DNA from: Streptomyces xiamenensis
Lineage (GTDB): Bacteria; Actinomycetota; Actinomycetes; Streptomycetales; Streptomycetaceae
Assembly (NCBI RefSeq): GCF_000993785.3
Contig: NZ_CP009922.3
Coordinates: 4,898,001-4,962,000, forward strand
Direction: 5' to 3'
DNA: 64,000 bases
Within the stretch, counting starts at the first letter, position 1; each line of letters opens with the position of its first letter. This document shows, piece after piece, positions 28,483 through 35,960 of this stretch. The notes under the pieces are model-generated. The model did not search any database, was not told where the DNA came from, and saw nothing but the letters and a program-made list of their open reading frames with translations. The translations under genes and the position numbers were made by a program.

Positions 28483-28520
28483 GCCCCCGATCCTGCCGGG
28501 TGGGTGGCAGGATCGGGGGC
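28483..28520 (+). promoter_or_regulatory. Perfect hairpin abutting the hemH start codon
   Basis: GCCCCCGATCCTGCC (28483-28497) pairs with all 15 bases of 28506-28520 across an 8-nt loop, and the ATG of hemH begins at the next base, 28521. The 3' arm contains the only purine-rich ribosome-site candidate (GGGGG), so folding of the mRNA should hide it. Confidence 0.65.
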
Positions 28521-29648
28521 ATGGATCGCGCGACCGACCCCCGCCCCTATGACGCCCTGCTGCTGCTCTCCTTCGGCGGTCCGGAGGGCCCGGACGACGT
28601 ACTGCCGTTTCTGGAGAACGTCACCCGGGGACGCGGCATCCCCCGCGAACGGCTGGCCGAAGTCGGCGCCCACTACCACCTCTTCGACGGCGTCAGCCCG
28701 ATCAACGGTCACAACCGCGACCTGCTGGCCGCGCTGCGCGCCGACTTCGCCGACCACGGCCTGGACCTCCCGGTCTACTGGGGCAACCGCAACTGGGCGC
28801 CCTATGTGACCGACACCCTGCGCGAGATCGTCCGGGACGGCCACCGCCGGGTGCTCACCCTGGCCACCAGCGCCTACTCCTCGTACTCCAGCTGCCGCCA
28901 GTACCGCGAGGACCTCGCCGCCGCGCTGGCCACGCTCGCCGAAGAGGGCCTGGATCTGCCGCACGTGGACAAGCTGCGGGTGTACTACAACCACCCCGGC
29001 TTCCTGGAGACCATGGCCGACGGGGTGCTCACCGCCCTGGACGCGCTGCCCGCCGGGGTGCGGGACGGGGCCGTCCTCGCCTTCAGCACCCACTCCATTC
29101 CCACCGCGGCCGCCGACACCTCGGGCCCGCCCGACGGACACGGCCCGGGCGGCGCCTACGTCGCCGAACACCTGGACGCCGCCCGCTGGATCGCCGACGC
29201 CGTGGCCGAACGCACCGGCGTCACCCGCGACTGGGAGCTCGTCTACCAGTCCCGCAGCGGCGCCCCGCACATCCCCTGGCTGGAGCCGGACATCTGCGAC
29301 CACCTGCGCACCCTGCACGGCAAGGGCGCCCCCGCCGTGGTGATGGTGCCGATCGGGTTCGTCTCCGACCACATGGAGGTCCTGTACGACCTCGACACCG
29401 AGGCGCTGACGGTCGCCGCAGAGCTTGGCCTGCCCGCCGTGCGCTCCGCCACCGTCGGCACCGACCCCCGGTTCGTCGAGGGCGTCCGCGACCTGGTGCT
29501 GGAGCGGGCCGCCACCGAGCGCGGGGAGGCCCCGCGGCGCTGCGCGCTCGGCACGCTGGGCCCCGGCCACGACCTGTGCCCGGTGGGCTGCTGCGCCGCC
29601 CGCACCCCGCGCCCGGCCGCCGCGGGAGCCGACAGCCCCTATGCCTGA
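28521..29648 (+). CDS. hemH: Ferrochelatase (coproporphyrin ferrochelatase type)
   Basis: The enzyme inserts Fe(II) into a porphyrin. In actinobacteria the substrate is coproporphyrin III, so cpfC would be an equally apt symbol. The protein has 375 residues: [18 protein letters not shown] at the start, the [15 protein letters not shown] block, the conserved metal-site His in FSTHSIP, and [19 protein letters not shown] near the second half. The C-terminal [18 protein letters not shown] cysteines fit the [2Fe-2S] cluster of actinobacterial enzymes. The start ATG at 28521 directly follows a perfect hairpin. An inositol monophosphatase gene follows after 28 bp on the same strand. Confidence 0.95.
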   Translation: MDRATDPRPYDALLLLSFGGPEGPDDVLPFLENVTRGRGIPRERLAEVGAHYHLFDGVSPINGHNRDLLAALRADFADHGLDLPVYWGNRNWAPYVTDTLREIVRDGHRRVLTLATSAYSSYSSCRQYREDLAAALATLAEEGLDLPHVDKLRVYYNHPGFLETMADGVLTALDALPAGVRDGAVLAFSTHSIPTAAADTSGPPDGHGPGGAYVAEHLDAARWIADAVAERTGVTRDWELVYQSRSGAPHIPWLEPDICDHLRTLHGKGAPAVVMVPIGFVSDHMEVLYDLDTEALTVAAELGLPAVRSATVGTDPRFVEGVRDLVLERAATERGEAPRRCALGTLGPGHDLCPVGCCAARTPRPAAAGADSPYA

Positions 29649-29676
29649 TCACCGACCCACCAAGGAGCCCCGGCCC

Positions 29677-30495
29677 ATGCCCGAGTCCGTGTCCCCGACC
29701 GAACTGCTCGCCCTCGCCCGGGAGGCCGGGCGGCGCGCCGGTCTGCTGCTGCGGGACGGGCGGCCCGCCGATCTGGGGGTGGCCGCCACCAAGTCCAGCC
29801 CCATCGACGTGGTCACCGAGATGGACATCGCCGCGGAGAAGCTGATCACCGGCTATCTGTCCGAGCACCGGCCCGAGGACGCCTTCCTCGGTGAGGAGAG
29901 CGGCACCAGCACCGGCACCAGCGGGGTGCGCTGGATCATCGACCCGCTGGACGGAACCGTCAACTACCTCTACGGGCTGCCCCAGTGGGCGGTGTCCATC
30001 GCCGCCGAGCTGGACGGCGAGGTGGTGGCCGCCGCCGTGGAGGCGCCGATGCGCGGCGAGGCGTACTACGCGGTACGGGGCGGTGGCGCCTTCCGGGTGC
30101 GCACCGGGAACAACCCCGAACAGATGTACTGCCGTCCGGCGGCCCCGCTCGAACAGGCGTTGATCGGCACCGGGTTCAACTACGTGACCGCCGTGCGCAC
30201 CGCTCAGGCCGCCCTGGCCCAGCGATTGATCCCGCAGGTCCGCGACATCCGGCGCTCGGGCTCCGCGGCCATCGATCTGTGCGATGTCGGGGGCGGCCGG
30301 CTCGACGGGTTCTACGAGCGCGGCCTGTTCCCCTGGGACCTGGCGGCCGGTGACCTGATCGCCCGGGAGAGCGGCGCCCGTACCGGCGGACGCCCGGGGC
30401 AGGGCCCGGACGGCGAGCTCACGGTGGCGGCCACCCCGGCGGTCTTCGACCTGCTCCAGCCGCTGCTGGAGGAGCTGGGCGCCTGGCACGACTGA
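29677..30495 (+). CDS. Inositol monophosphatase family protein
   Basis: This is a Mg-dependent phosphatase of about 272 residues that hydrolyses inositol-1-phosphate or a related sugar or nucleotide phosphate. Metal-site motifs are visible: GEES (about residue 73), WIIDPLDGTVNYLYG, and the C-terminal PWDLAAGDLIARESGA. The start ATG at 29677 has AAGGAG 9 bp upstream (29662-29667). ATG 29641 would overlap the ferrochelatase end and lacks a site. It is likely cotranscribed with hemH. The true substrate is undetermined. Confidence 0.9.
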   Translation: MPESVSPTELLALAREAGRRAGLLLRDGRPADLGVAATKSSPIDVVTEMDIAAEKLITGYLSEHRPEDAFLGEESGTSTGTSGVRWIIDPLDGTVNYLYGLPQWAVSIAAELDGEVVAAAVEAPMRGEAYYAVRGGGAFRVRTGNNPEQMYCRPAAPLEQALIGTGFNYVTAVRTAQAALAQRLIPQVRDIRRSGSAAIDLCDVGGGRLDGFYERGLFPWDLAAGDLIARESGARTGGRPGQGPDGELTVAATPAVFDLLQPLLEELGAWHD

Positions 30496-30568
30496 GCCCG
30501 CGGGACCGGCCCTCACCGGCACGGGGGCAGCCGTACGGTCACCGTCACCCGTACGGCACCGGCACGAA

Positions 30569-30604
30569 CGAGGGCCCCGGGAGCAGCAGCTCCCGGGGCC
30601 CTCG
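30569..30604. terminator. Bidirectional terminator
   Basis: A perfect 15 bp inverted repeat (CGAGGGCCCCGGGAG at 30569-30583, complement at 30590-30604) with the loop CAGCAG sits between the converging phosphatase gene and the small gene at 30617. Confidence 0.85.
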
Positions 30605-30616
30605 CCCGGTCCGATG

Positions 30617-30787
30617 TCAGACGGCGGAGCCGACCTGCACACCGTGTTCCGCAGCCAGCCGGCGAAGGTCGTCCAGCTCGGCCTGCTCGACATCCACGGT
30701 GAACACATCTCCTGCCGCGCGAGCGCGGTACAGATCGGACTCGGTGCTCTCGATGCGCTGCAGGATTCCAGCGGTGAACGCGTCCAT
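30617..30787 (-). CDS. Small conserved actinobacterial protein, function unknown
   Basis: This is a protein of 56 residues (MDAFTAGILQRIESTESDLYR... ending HGVQVGSAV). It is acidic and predicted to be helical, with alternating Leu/Ile positions that could form a short coiled coil; there is no membrane segment or cysteine. The start ATG at 30787 has GAGGGGG upstream, and a strong terminator follows the stop. I recall similar short proteins at this position in other Streptomyces but no function. A longer frame reaching 31042 runs through the promoter region and was not used. Confidence 0.7.
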   Translation of the reverse strand: MDAFTAGILQRIESTESDLYRARAAGDVFTVDVEQAELDDLRRLAAEHGVQVGSAV

Positions 30788-31125
30788 GGTGCGCCCCCTC
30801 GTCTTCGATCGGCGGCACTGGGGAGGTGCCGAGTGGGTGCGGTCACAGCGGGCCCGACCGGTCAGCAGCACGCGTGGGCTTGCTGCCTGCAGGGGGTGAT
30901 CGCGGGGTTGGAGGGCTTTTCCCCGGCGCCCGCCGCCCGGAAACCTGCGCCCCGGGAAAAGTCCCCGCGCCGCCCGGAGGCCATCCCGGATTCGCCCGCG
31001 GGTCGCCCGCGCGCCACCGGGGGCGGCCGGGTCCCTTACCACCGGTTTACCGGCGGGCGAGGCAGGATGGAGCGGGGAGCCCCGTCGGGGTCCCGTCGGG
31101 GCTGTGCGAGGGAAGGATCAAGGAC
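30788..31125. other. Intergenic region upstream of cutR
   Basis: No gene is seen in these 338 bp. There is an imperfect inverted repeat with arms CTTTTCCCCGG and CCGGGAAAAG around 30915-30962. A repeated TTACC...CGG element lies around 31034-31055, about 80 bp before cutR, and might be a response-regulator site. No promoter was assigned. Confidence 0.35.
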
Positions 31126-31779
31126 GTGCGCGTACTCGTCGTGGAGGACGAGCAACTGCTCGCGGACGCGGTGGCCACCGGGCTGCGCCGGGAGGCCATG
31201 GCGGTGGACGTGGTGTACGACGGCGCCGCGGCCGGTGAGCGCATCGATCTCAACGACTACGACGTGGTCGTCCTGGACCGCGACCTGCCCCTGGTGCACG
31301 GCGACGACGTGTGCCGGCGGATAGTGGAGCTCGGGCTGCCCACCCGGGTGCTGATGCTGACCGCCTCGGGCGACGTCAGCGACCGCGTGTCGGGCCTGGA
31401 ACTGGGGGCGGACGACTATCTGCCCAAGCCGTTCGCCTTCACCGAGCTGGTGGCCCGGGTGCGGGCGCTGGGGCGCCGTTCGGTGGCCGCGCTGCCGCCG
31501 GTGCTGGAGCAGTCCGGCATCCGGCTCGACCCCAACCGCCGGGAGGTCTTCCGGGACGGCCGGGAGATCCATCTGGCGCCCAAGGAGTTCGCCGTGCTGG
31601 AGGTCCTGATGCGCGGCGAGGGCACGGTGGTCTCCGCCGAGCAGCTGCTGGAGAAGGCCTGGGACGAGAACGCGGACCCGTTCACCAATGTCGTCCGGGT
31701 GACGGTGATGACCCTGCGGCGCAAGCTGGGCGAGCCTCCGGTGATCACCACCGTGCCGGGCGCCGGATACCGGATCTGA
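31126..31779 (+). CDS. cutR: Two-component response regulator CutR (OmpR/PhoB family)
   Basis: This is a DNA-binding regulator of 217 residues. The receiver domain starts VRVLVVEDEQ and has the phospho-acceptor Asp51 in VVLDRDLPLVHG, the switch Thr in MLTASG and Lys in YLPKPFAF. The C-terminal winged helix includes LAPKEFAVLEVLMR and VRVTVMTLRRKLGEP. The sequence closely resembles the remembered S. coelicolor CutR. The start GTG at 31126 is preceded by AAGGA. The partner kinase gene cutS begins 5 bp after the stop. In Streptomyces, CutRS has been linked to secretion/envelope stress and to antibiotic production. Confidence 0.92.
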   Translation: MRVLVVEDEQLLADAVATGLRREAMAVDVVYDGAAAGERIDLNDYDVVVLDRDLPLVHGDDVCRRIVELGLPTRVLMLTASGDVSDRVSGLELGADDYLPKPFAFTELVARVRALGRRSVAALPPVLEQSGIRLDPNRREVFRDGREIHLAPKEFAVLEVLMRGEGTVVSAEQLLEKAWDENADPFTNVVRVTVMTLRRKLGEPPVITTVPGAGYRI

Positions 31780-31784
31780 CCGCC

Positions 31785-33098
31785 ATGGCCGCCGCTTCCT
31801 CGCCCTCCTCCCCGCCGCCACCGCCACCGCCCTCCCAGCCGCCGCACGCCTCCGGCCGTCCGGCGCCCAGACGGCCGGCCGCGCCGCCCCGCCCCGACTT
31901 CGACCCGCCGGAGGCCGATCCGCAGCGCAGCTGGCTGCGGCCCACGATCCGGATCCGGCTGACGCTGCTGTACGGCGGGATGTTCCTGTTCGCCGGGATG
32001 CTGCTGCTGACGATCATCTATCTGCTGGCGGCCGAGGCACTGCACAAGGGGAACGCGCTGCCGTTCCTGATCACCAGCGACACCCGGGTGCAGATCACCT
32101 CCGACTCCTGCCAGGGGATCTCGGGGAACGTCACCAGCGACCAGTTCAAGGACTGGCTGTCGGGCTGTGTGGACATCCAGCGGGACGTGGCGCTCAAGGC
32201 GCTGCTGCGGCGGTCACTGATGGCGCTGCTGGGGCTCGCGGTGGCGGCGTTCGCGTTCGGCTACGTGATGGCCGGGCGGGTGCTGTCCCCGCTGGGCCGG
32301 ATCACCCGTACCGCCCGTCAGGTGGCCGGGTCGGATCTGCACCGGCGGATCGAGCTGGACGGTCCGGACGACGAGCTGAAGGAGCTGGCGGACACCTTCG
32401 ACGAGATGCTGGACCGCCTCGACCGGGCCTTCACCGCCCAGCAGCGGTTCGTCGCGAACGCCTCGCACGAACTGCGCACCCCGCTGGCGATCAACCGCAC
32501 ACTGCTGGAGGTGCAGCTCTCCGATCCGCAGGCGTCTCCCGAGGTGGTGCAGCTGGGCAACACGCTGCTGGCCACCAACCGGCGCAGCGAGCAGCTGGTG
32601 GAGGGCCTGCTGCTGCTTGCCCGCAGCGACAACCAGATCGTGGAGCGCAAGCCGGTGGACCTCGCCGAGGTGGCGGGACAGGCGCTGGAGCAGACCCGTG
32701 GCGAGGCGCAGGCCAAGGGCGTGGAGCTGTCGGGGGTGCGGCCCCCGGTGTACGTCCAGGGCAACGGCGTGCTGCTGGAGCGGGTGGCGCTGAACCTGCT
32801 GCAGAACGCGGTGCGGCACAATCTCGCCGAGGGCGGCTGGGTCCGGGTGGACACGGAAGCCCGGCCGGGACAGGCGGTGCTGATCGTCGAGAACAGCGGG
32901 CCGATGGTGCCCGCCTACGAGGTCGATAATATGTTCGAGCCTTTCCGGCGGCTCGGCAAGGACCGCACCGGCAGCGACAAGGGAGTCGGGCTCGGCCTGT
33001 CGATCGTCCGCTCGGTGGCCAGGGCGCACGGTGGCCATGTGGTGGCCGTGCCCCGGGAGAGTGGGGGGCTCGTGATGCGGGTGACCCTGCCGGTCTGA
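31785..33098 (+). CDS. cutS: Sensor histidine kinase CutS
   Basis: This membrane kinase of 437 residues is the partner of CutR. A proline-rich cytoplasmic N-terminus (1-48) is followed by TM1 (about 58-82), a short extracellular loop, TM2 (about 145-165), HAMP, HisKA with His228 in ASHELRTPLAI, and HATPase (LLQNAVRHN, GVGLGLSIV). The extracellular loop contains exactly two cysteines, Cys109 (DSCQGIS) and Cys128 (SGCVDIQ). Paired cysteines in the CutS sensor loop have been proposed to report extracellular thiol/disulfide state, and this protein keeps both. The start ATG at 31785 lies 5 bp after cutR. Confidence 0.92.
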   Translation: MAAASSPSSPPPPPPPSQPPHASGRPAPRRPAAPPRPDFDPPEADPQRSWLRPTIRIRLTLLYGGMFLFAGMLLLTIIYLLAAEALHKGNALPFLITSDTRVQITSDSCQGISGNVTSDQFKDWLSGCVDIQRDVALKALLRRSLMALLGLAVAAFAFGYVMAGRVLSPLGRITRTARQVAGSDLHRRIELDGPDDELKELADTFDEMLDRLDRAFTAQQRFVANASHELRTPLAINRTLLEVQLSDPQASPEVVQLGNTLLATNRRSEQLVEGLLLLARSDNQIVERKPVDLAEVAGQALEQTRGEAQAKGVELSGVRPPVYVQGNGVLLERVALNLLQNAVRHNLAEGGWVRVDTEARPGQAVLIVENSGPMVPAYEVDNMFEPFRRLGKDRTGSDKGVGLGLSIVRSVARAHGGHVVAVPRESGGLVMRVTLPV

Positions 33099-33146
33099 GA
33101 TCATGCACGGGCGGGATCTCGGTCGGCATTGAGCGGAAATAAGCCA

Positions 33147-33164
33147 TATGTGATATATCGCATA
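33147..33164. promoter_or_regulatory. AT-rich near-palindrome upstream of DUF4193 gene
   Basis: TATGTGATATATCGCATA is symmetric at 16 of 18 positions and stands out in GC-rich DNA. It lies 228 bp before the DUF4193 start in an unusually AT-rich patch (33135-33205). It is a plausible operator for a dimeric regulator; the regulator is unknown. Confidence 0.45.
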
Positions 33165-33391
33165 AGCAAGCCCCATTTTTCGGGGATAGCGGCGGTTATT
33201 ACTGGCTTGTCCGCTGCCCTGAGCCCGGTCGACGGGCGGAGATGATCACCTCTTCAGGCGTTCGATCGGGTGTCGATTGAGTAACAGGACTTGATGTGAG
33301 GCAAAATCTCCGCCTCGGGCCGGGCACAAAGTTCGACCCTCCCGCGTTACCTGCGCTGGAGAGACCACAGAACCCAGAGGGGGAGAGAATC

Positions 33392-33688
33392 ATGGCTACG
33401 GATTACGACAGTCCACGCAAGACTGATGACGATGTCAACGAAGACAGCATCGAGGAACTCAAGGCCCGGCGGAACGACAAGTCGGCCTCCACGGTCGATG
33501 TCGACGAGTTCGAGCAGGCCGAGGGCCTGGAGCTGCCCGGGGCGGACCTTTCCAACGAGGAGCTGTCCGTCCGGGTGCTGCCGCGGCAGGCCGACGAGTT
33601 CACCTGCATGAGCTGCTTCCTGGTGCACCACCGTTCGCAGCTCGCCAGTGAGCGCAACGGTCAGCCGATCTGCCGCGACTGCGAGTGA
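33392..33688 (+). CDS. DUF4193 family protein
   Basis: This is a protein of 98 residues with an acidic N-terminus (MATDYDSPRKTDDDVNEDSIEELKARR) and a C-terminal zinc-ribbon-like module, FTCMSCFLVHHRSQLA...PICRDCE, with CxxC and CxxC pairs. The DUF4193 family is highly conserved in actinobacteria and reported essential in mycobacteria. Function is unknown; RNA polymerase or ribosome contact is only a guess from the ribbon. The start ATG at 33392 has AGGGGGAGAG upstream. Confidence 0.9.
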   Translation: MATDYDSPRKTDDDVNEDSIEELKARRNDKSASTVDVDEFEQAEGLELPGADLSNEELSVRVLPRQADEFTCMSCFLVHHRSQLASERNGQPICRDCE

Positions 33689-33693
33689 GTGTC

Positions 33694-33727
33694 CGCCCGG
33701 ACCCAGGCGTCAGGCCACGTCCGGGCG
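33694..33727. terminator. Terminator between DUF4193 and DUF3093 genes
   Basis: The 8 bp inverted repeat CGCCCGGA/TCCGGGCG (33694-33701 and 33720-33727) begins 6 bp after the DUF4193 stop and overlaps the last codons of the converging DUF3093 gene. Confidence 0.55.
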
Positions 33728-34159
33728 GGCCGAAAGCGCCGCGGCGAGTCGATCCGGCCGCCGGGTCGACAGATAGAGATACGGCGTCGGGTCCTCGGGG
33801 TCCGTCACCTCGACCCGGACCGCCGTGGGGATGTAGGCGCGCAGCAGCATATGAGCCCGGGCATCCGCACGATGGGTGCGCCACTCGCGCGCCTCATCGG
33901 CGTCGAGCGCCCGGGCCTCACCCAGGGCCGACAGCGGAATCCGGGCATCGCCCGCCACCAGTGCACCGGACACCACCCGGATCCGCGCGGCCCCGTAGCT
34001 GCTCAGCGCCACCCCCGCCACCGCAACCCCCACCACCAGACCGGCGATGAGCCCCGCCGTGCCCAGCGGAAGCAGCGAGATGGCCAGCAGCGCCACCACC
34101 CCGGCGGCCATCAGCCACCAGGAACGGGGCACGGTCAGTCGTTCGTCGTACGGCTTCAT
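33710..34159 (-). CDS. DUF3093 membrane protein
   Basis: This is a protein of about 149 residues with two adjacent transmembrane helices near the N-terminus (about 16-34 and 38-57: SWWLMAAGVVALLAISLLPL and GLIAGLVVGVAVAGVALSS). A soluble C-terminal domain follows, ending with a PYLYLSTRRPDRLAAAL block. It matches the DUF3093 family of actinobacteria, of unknown role. The start ATG at 34159 (MKPYDERLTVPRSWW) resembles family N-termini better than ATG 34171. It is divergent from dut. Confidence 0.85.
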   Translation of the reverse strand: MKPYDERLTVPRSWWLMAAGVVALLAISLLPLGTAGLIAGLVVGVAVAGVALSSYGAARIRVVSGALVAGDARIPLSALGEARALDADEAREWRTHRADARAHMLLRAYIPTAVRVEVTDPEDPTPYLYLSTRRPDRLAAALSARPDVA

Positions 34160-34251
34160 ACGGCCAAGCATGGCAGGCAGCCGCCGGCGGTCGCGGGCGG
34201 CGGTAGGGTCTGCACCGTGAGTGCTCGCCGTACCCTCCCCGAGGTGACCCT

Positions 34252-34764
34252 GTGAACCCAGCCGCCCTGGACGTCCCCCTGAGGCGTATCGATCCGGAGG
34301 TCCCGATCCCCTCCCGGGCGCACCCCGGGGACGCGGGCGTCGACCTGGTCACCACCGAGCCCGCGGAACTGGCCCCCGGCGAGCGTGCCGTCCTGCCCAC
34401 CGGGGTTTCCCTGGCCCTCCCCGAGGGGTACGCGGCCTTCGTGCACCCACGTTCAGGTCTCGCCGCCCGGTGCGGGGTGTCCATGGTGAACTCCCCCGGC
34501 ACCATCGACGCCGGGTACCGTGGTGAGATCAAGGTCATCGCGATCAATCTCGATCCGCGGGAGAGCGTGCGGTTCGAACGTTTCGACCGCATCGCACAAC
34601 TGGTCGTCCAGCGGGTCGAGACCGTGCGGTTCCACGAGGTCGATCAGCTGCCGGAATCCGTACGTGCCACGGGGGGTTTCGGCTCCACGGGCGGTCATTC
34701 CGGCCTGGACAACCCCTATGCTGCGGTCGGCTCCGGCGGGATCGCCGGCCGGAAAGGACAGTGA
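34252..34764 (+). CDS. dut: dUTP diphosphatase
   Basis: dUTPase hydrolyses dUTP to dUMP and keeps uracil out of DNA. The protein has 170 residues with all five trimeric dUTPase motifs: [15 protein letters not shown], the [13 protein letters not shown] block with the catalytic Asp, RIAQLVVQ, and the C-terminal arm [15 protein letters not shown] 20-residue tail after motif 5 exceeds the usual end. The start GTG at 34252 has GAGGTG upstream. The next gene (DUF3710) starts 1 bp after the stop, and that linkage is constant in actinobacteria. Confidence 0.96.
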   Translation: MNPAALDVPLRRIDPEVPIPSRAHPGDAGVDLVTTEPAELAPGERAVLPTGVSLALPEGYAAFVHPRSGLAARCGVSMVNSPGTIDAGYRGEIKVIAINLDPRESVRFERFDRIAQLVVQRVETVRFHEVDQLPESVRATGGFGSTGGHSGLDNPYAAVGSGGIAGRKGQ

Positions 34765-34765
34765 C

Positions 34766-35521
34766 GTGTTCGGACGTCGTCGCAAGAACGAGGAGCCCGA
34801 GGACGCGGTCGAGGCGACCGCGCAGGAGGCACCCGACGAGGCCGAGGTGCGGCGGGTCAAGCTGGAGCCCGCGCCCCGCCCCGAGGGGCCCTGGGATCTG
34901 AGCGAGGTCGGCAGCCCCGCCGAGGGCCGGGTCGACCTGGGCGGTCTGTACGTCCCCGGTGTCCAGGGCATGGAGCTGCGGGTCGAGGTCGCCGGGGACG
35001 CGATCGTCGCCGCCACCGTCGTCCTCAAGGACAGCGCCGTCCAGCTCCAGGCGTTCGCTGCGCCCAAGCGGGAGGGCATCTGGTCCGAGGTGCGCGAGGA
35101 GATCGCCTCCGGCATCACCCAGCAGGGCGGCGTCATCGACGAGACCGAGGGCCCGCTGGGCTGGGAACTGCGCGCGCAGGTGCCCGTCCAGTTGCCCGAC
35201 GGCAAGCGCGGCATGCAGACCGTGCGGTTCGTCGGCGTGGACGGCCCCCGCTGGTTCCTGCGCGGCGTGATCTCCGGCCAGGGTGCCGTGCAGCCGCAGG
35301 CCGCCGGGGTCCTGGAGCAGATCTTCCGCGACACGGTCGTGGCGCGTGGCGACGGCCCGATGGCTCCGCGCGACCCGATCGTCCTCAAGCTGCCGGAGAA
35401 CGCCCAGATGGTGCCGGACGGCGTCAAGCAGGAGCCGGCGGGCGAGCCCACCGAGACCTCCCGCTTCGCCGGCGGCCTCGACCACCTGCGCCGCGGCCCG
35501 GAGATCTCCGAGGTCCGCTAG
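34766..35521 (+). CDS. DUF3710 family protein
   Basis: This is a soluble protein of 251 residues. A charged N-terminus (FGRRRKNEEPEDAVEATAQE) precedes the conserved DUF3710 domain (GPWDLSEVGSPAEGRVDLGGLYVPG, AFAAPKREGIWSEVREEIASGI, RWFLRGVISGQGA, ARGDGPMAPRDPIVLKLPE). Function is unknown. It is in an operon with dut. The start GTG at 34766 follows the dut stop by one base and has GGAAAGG within the dut 3' end as ribosome site. A 12 bp hairpin follows the stop. Confidence 0.88.
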   Translation: MFGRRRKNEEPEDAVEATAQEAPDEAEVRRVKLEPAPRPEGPWDLSEVGSPAEGRVDLGGLYVPGVQGMELRVEVAGDAIVAATVVLKDSAVQLQAFAAPKREGIWSEVREEIASGITQQGGVIDETEGPLGWELRAQVPVQLPDGKRGMQTVRFVGVDGPRWFLRGVISGQGAVQPQAAGVLEQIFRDTVVARGDGPMAPRDPIVLKLPENAQMVPDGVKQEPAGEPTETSRFAGGLDHLRRGPEISEVR

Positions 35522-35536
35522 CACTGGTCCGACGGC

Positions 35537-35607
35537 CGCGAGGAGGCCGCGGACGTCCGTGTCACCGGCCTCCTCGCGGGTACCCGCCGCGGGACTGCGA
35601 GGAGGCC
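35537..35607 (+). promoter_or_regulatory. Mutually exclusive hairpins controlling the gene at 35613
   Basis: Segment B, GGCCTCCTCGCG (35567-35578), pairs perfectly with upstream segment A (35537-35548, 12 bp, terminator-like after the DUF3710 stop). It pairs equally well with downstream segment C (35597-35607, 11 bp), which contains the ribosome site GAGGAGG of the next gene. A:B and B:C cannot form together, so this has attenuator or translation-switch geometry. Confidence 0.55.
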
Positions 35608-35612
35608 GAATC

Positions 35613-35894
35613 ATGGACAACCGCGATCCGCGGCGGCGCTCCGGCACCGAGCCGGTCACCGCCCAAAGCGATCTGCCGCTGCGCCAGCTGCTGTCGACGA
35701 TCTTCATCCCGGTGTTCGCCGCGGCCACCGTGCTGTTCGCGATCTGGGCCGGCAACTCCACCTCCGGCTCCAGCCCGGGACGCCCCGCGCTCATCACCCT
35801 GGCGGTCGTCTGCGGCGTTCTGACCCTGATCGCGTTCCTCGACCTGCTGATCATCAGGCGCCGCAGACGCGAGGTGCGCGCCGCCCGCCGCTGA
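35613..35894 (+). CDS. Small two-helix membrane protein (DUF6343-like)
   Basis: This is a protein of 93 residues. After a polar N-terminus (DNRDPRRRSGTEPVTAQSDLPLRQ) come two transmembrane helices (about 27-46 and 60-80: IFIPVFAAATVLFAIWAG and LITLAVVCGVLTLIAFLDLLII) and an arginine-rich cytoplasmic tail. The SGTEPVTA N-terminal motif resembles DUF6343 proteins of Streptomyces. Function is unknown. The start ATG at 35613 has GAGGAGG 7 bp upstream, inside a hairpin arm. Confidence 0.72.
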   Translation: MDNRDPRRRSGTEPVTAQSDLPLRQLLSTIFIPVFAAATVLFAIWAGNSTSGSSPGRPALITLAVVCGVLTLIAFLDLLIIRRRRREVRAARR

Positions 35895-35960
35895 CCACCC
35901 GCACCCCGCCCCACCGACCTGCCCGGCCGTGCTTTCCGGCCGGACACCGACAATGGATCC

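Larger units (their letters stand above)
28048..28520. other. Divergent intergenic region between sepH and hemH
   Basis: No gene is supported in these 473 bp. It carries the sepH-side inverted-repeat block (28128-28217) and a long hairpin abutting the hemH start (28483-28520), both listed separately. The middle (28230-28480) shows no recognisable promoter or coding signal. Confidence 0.5.

Noticed and set aside
35895-35960. Expected kdpFABC genes upstream of kdpD
   Set aside because: Only 66 bp separate kdpD from a small membrane protein gene; no transporter subunit is encoded in the window.
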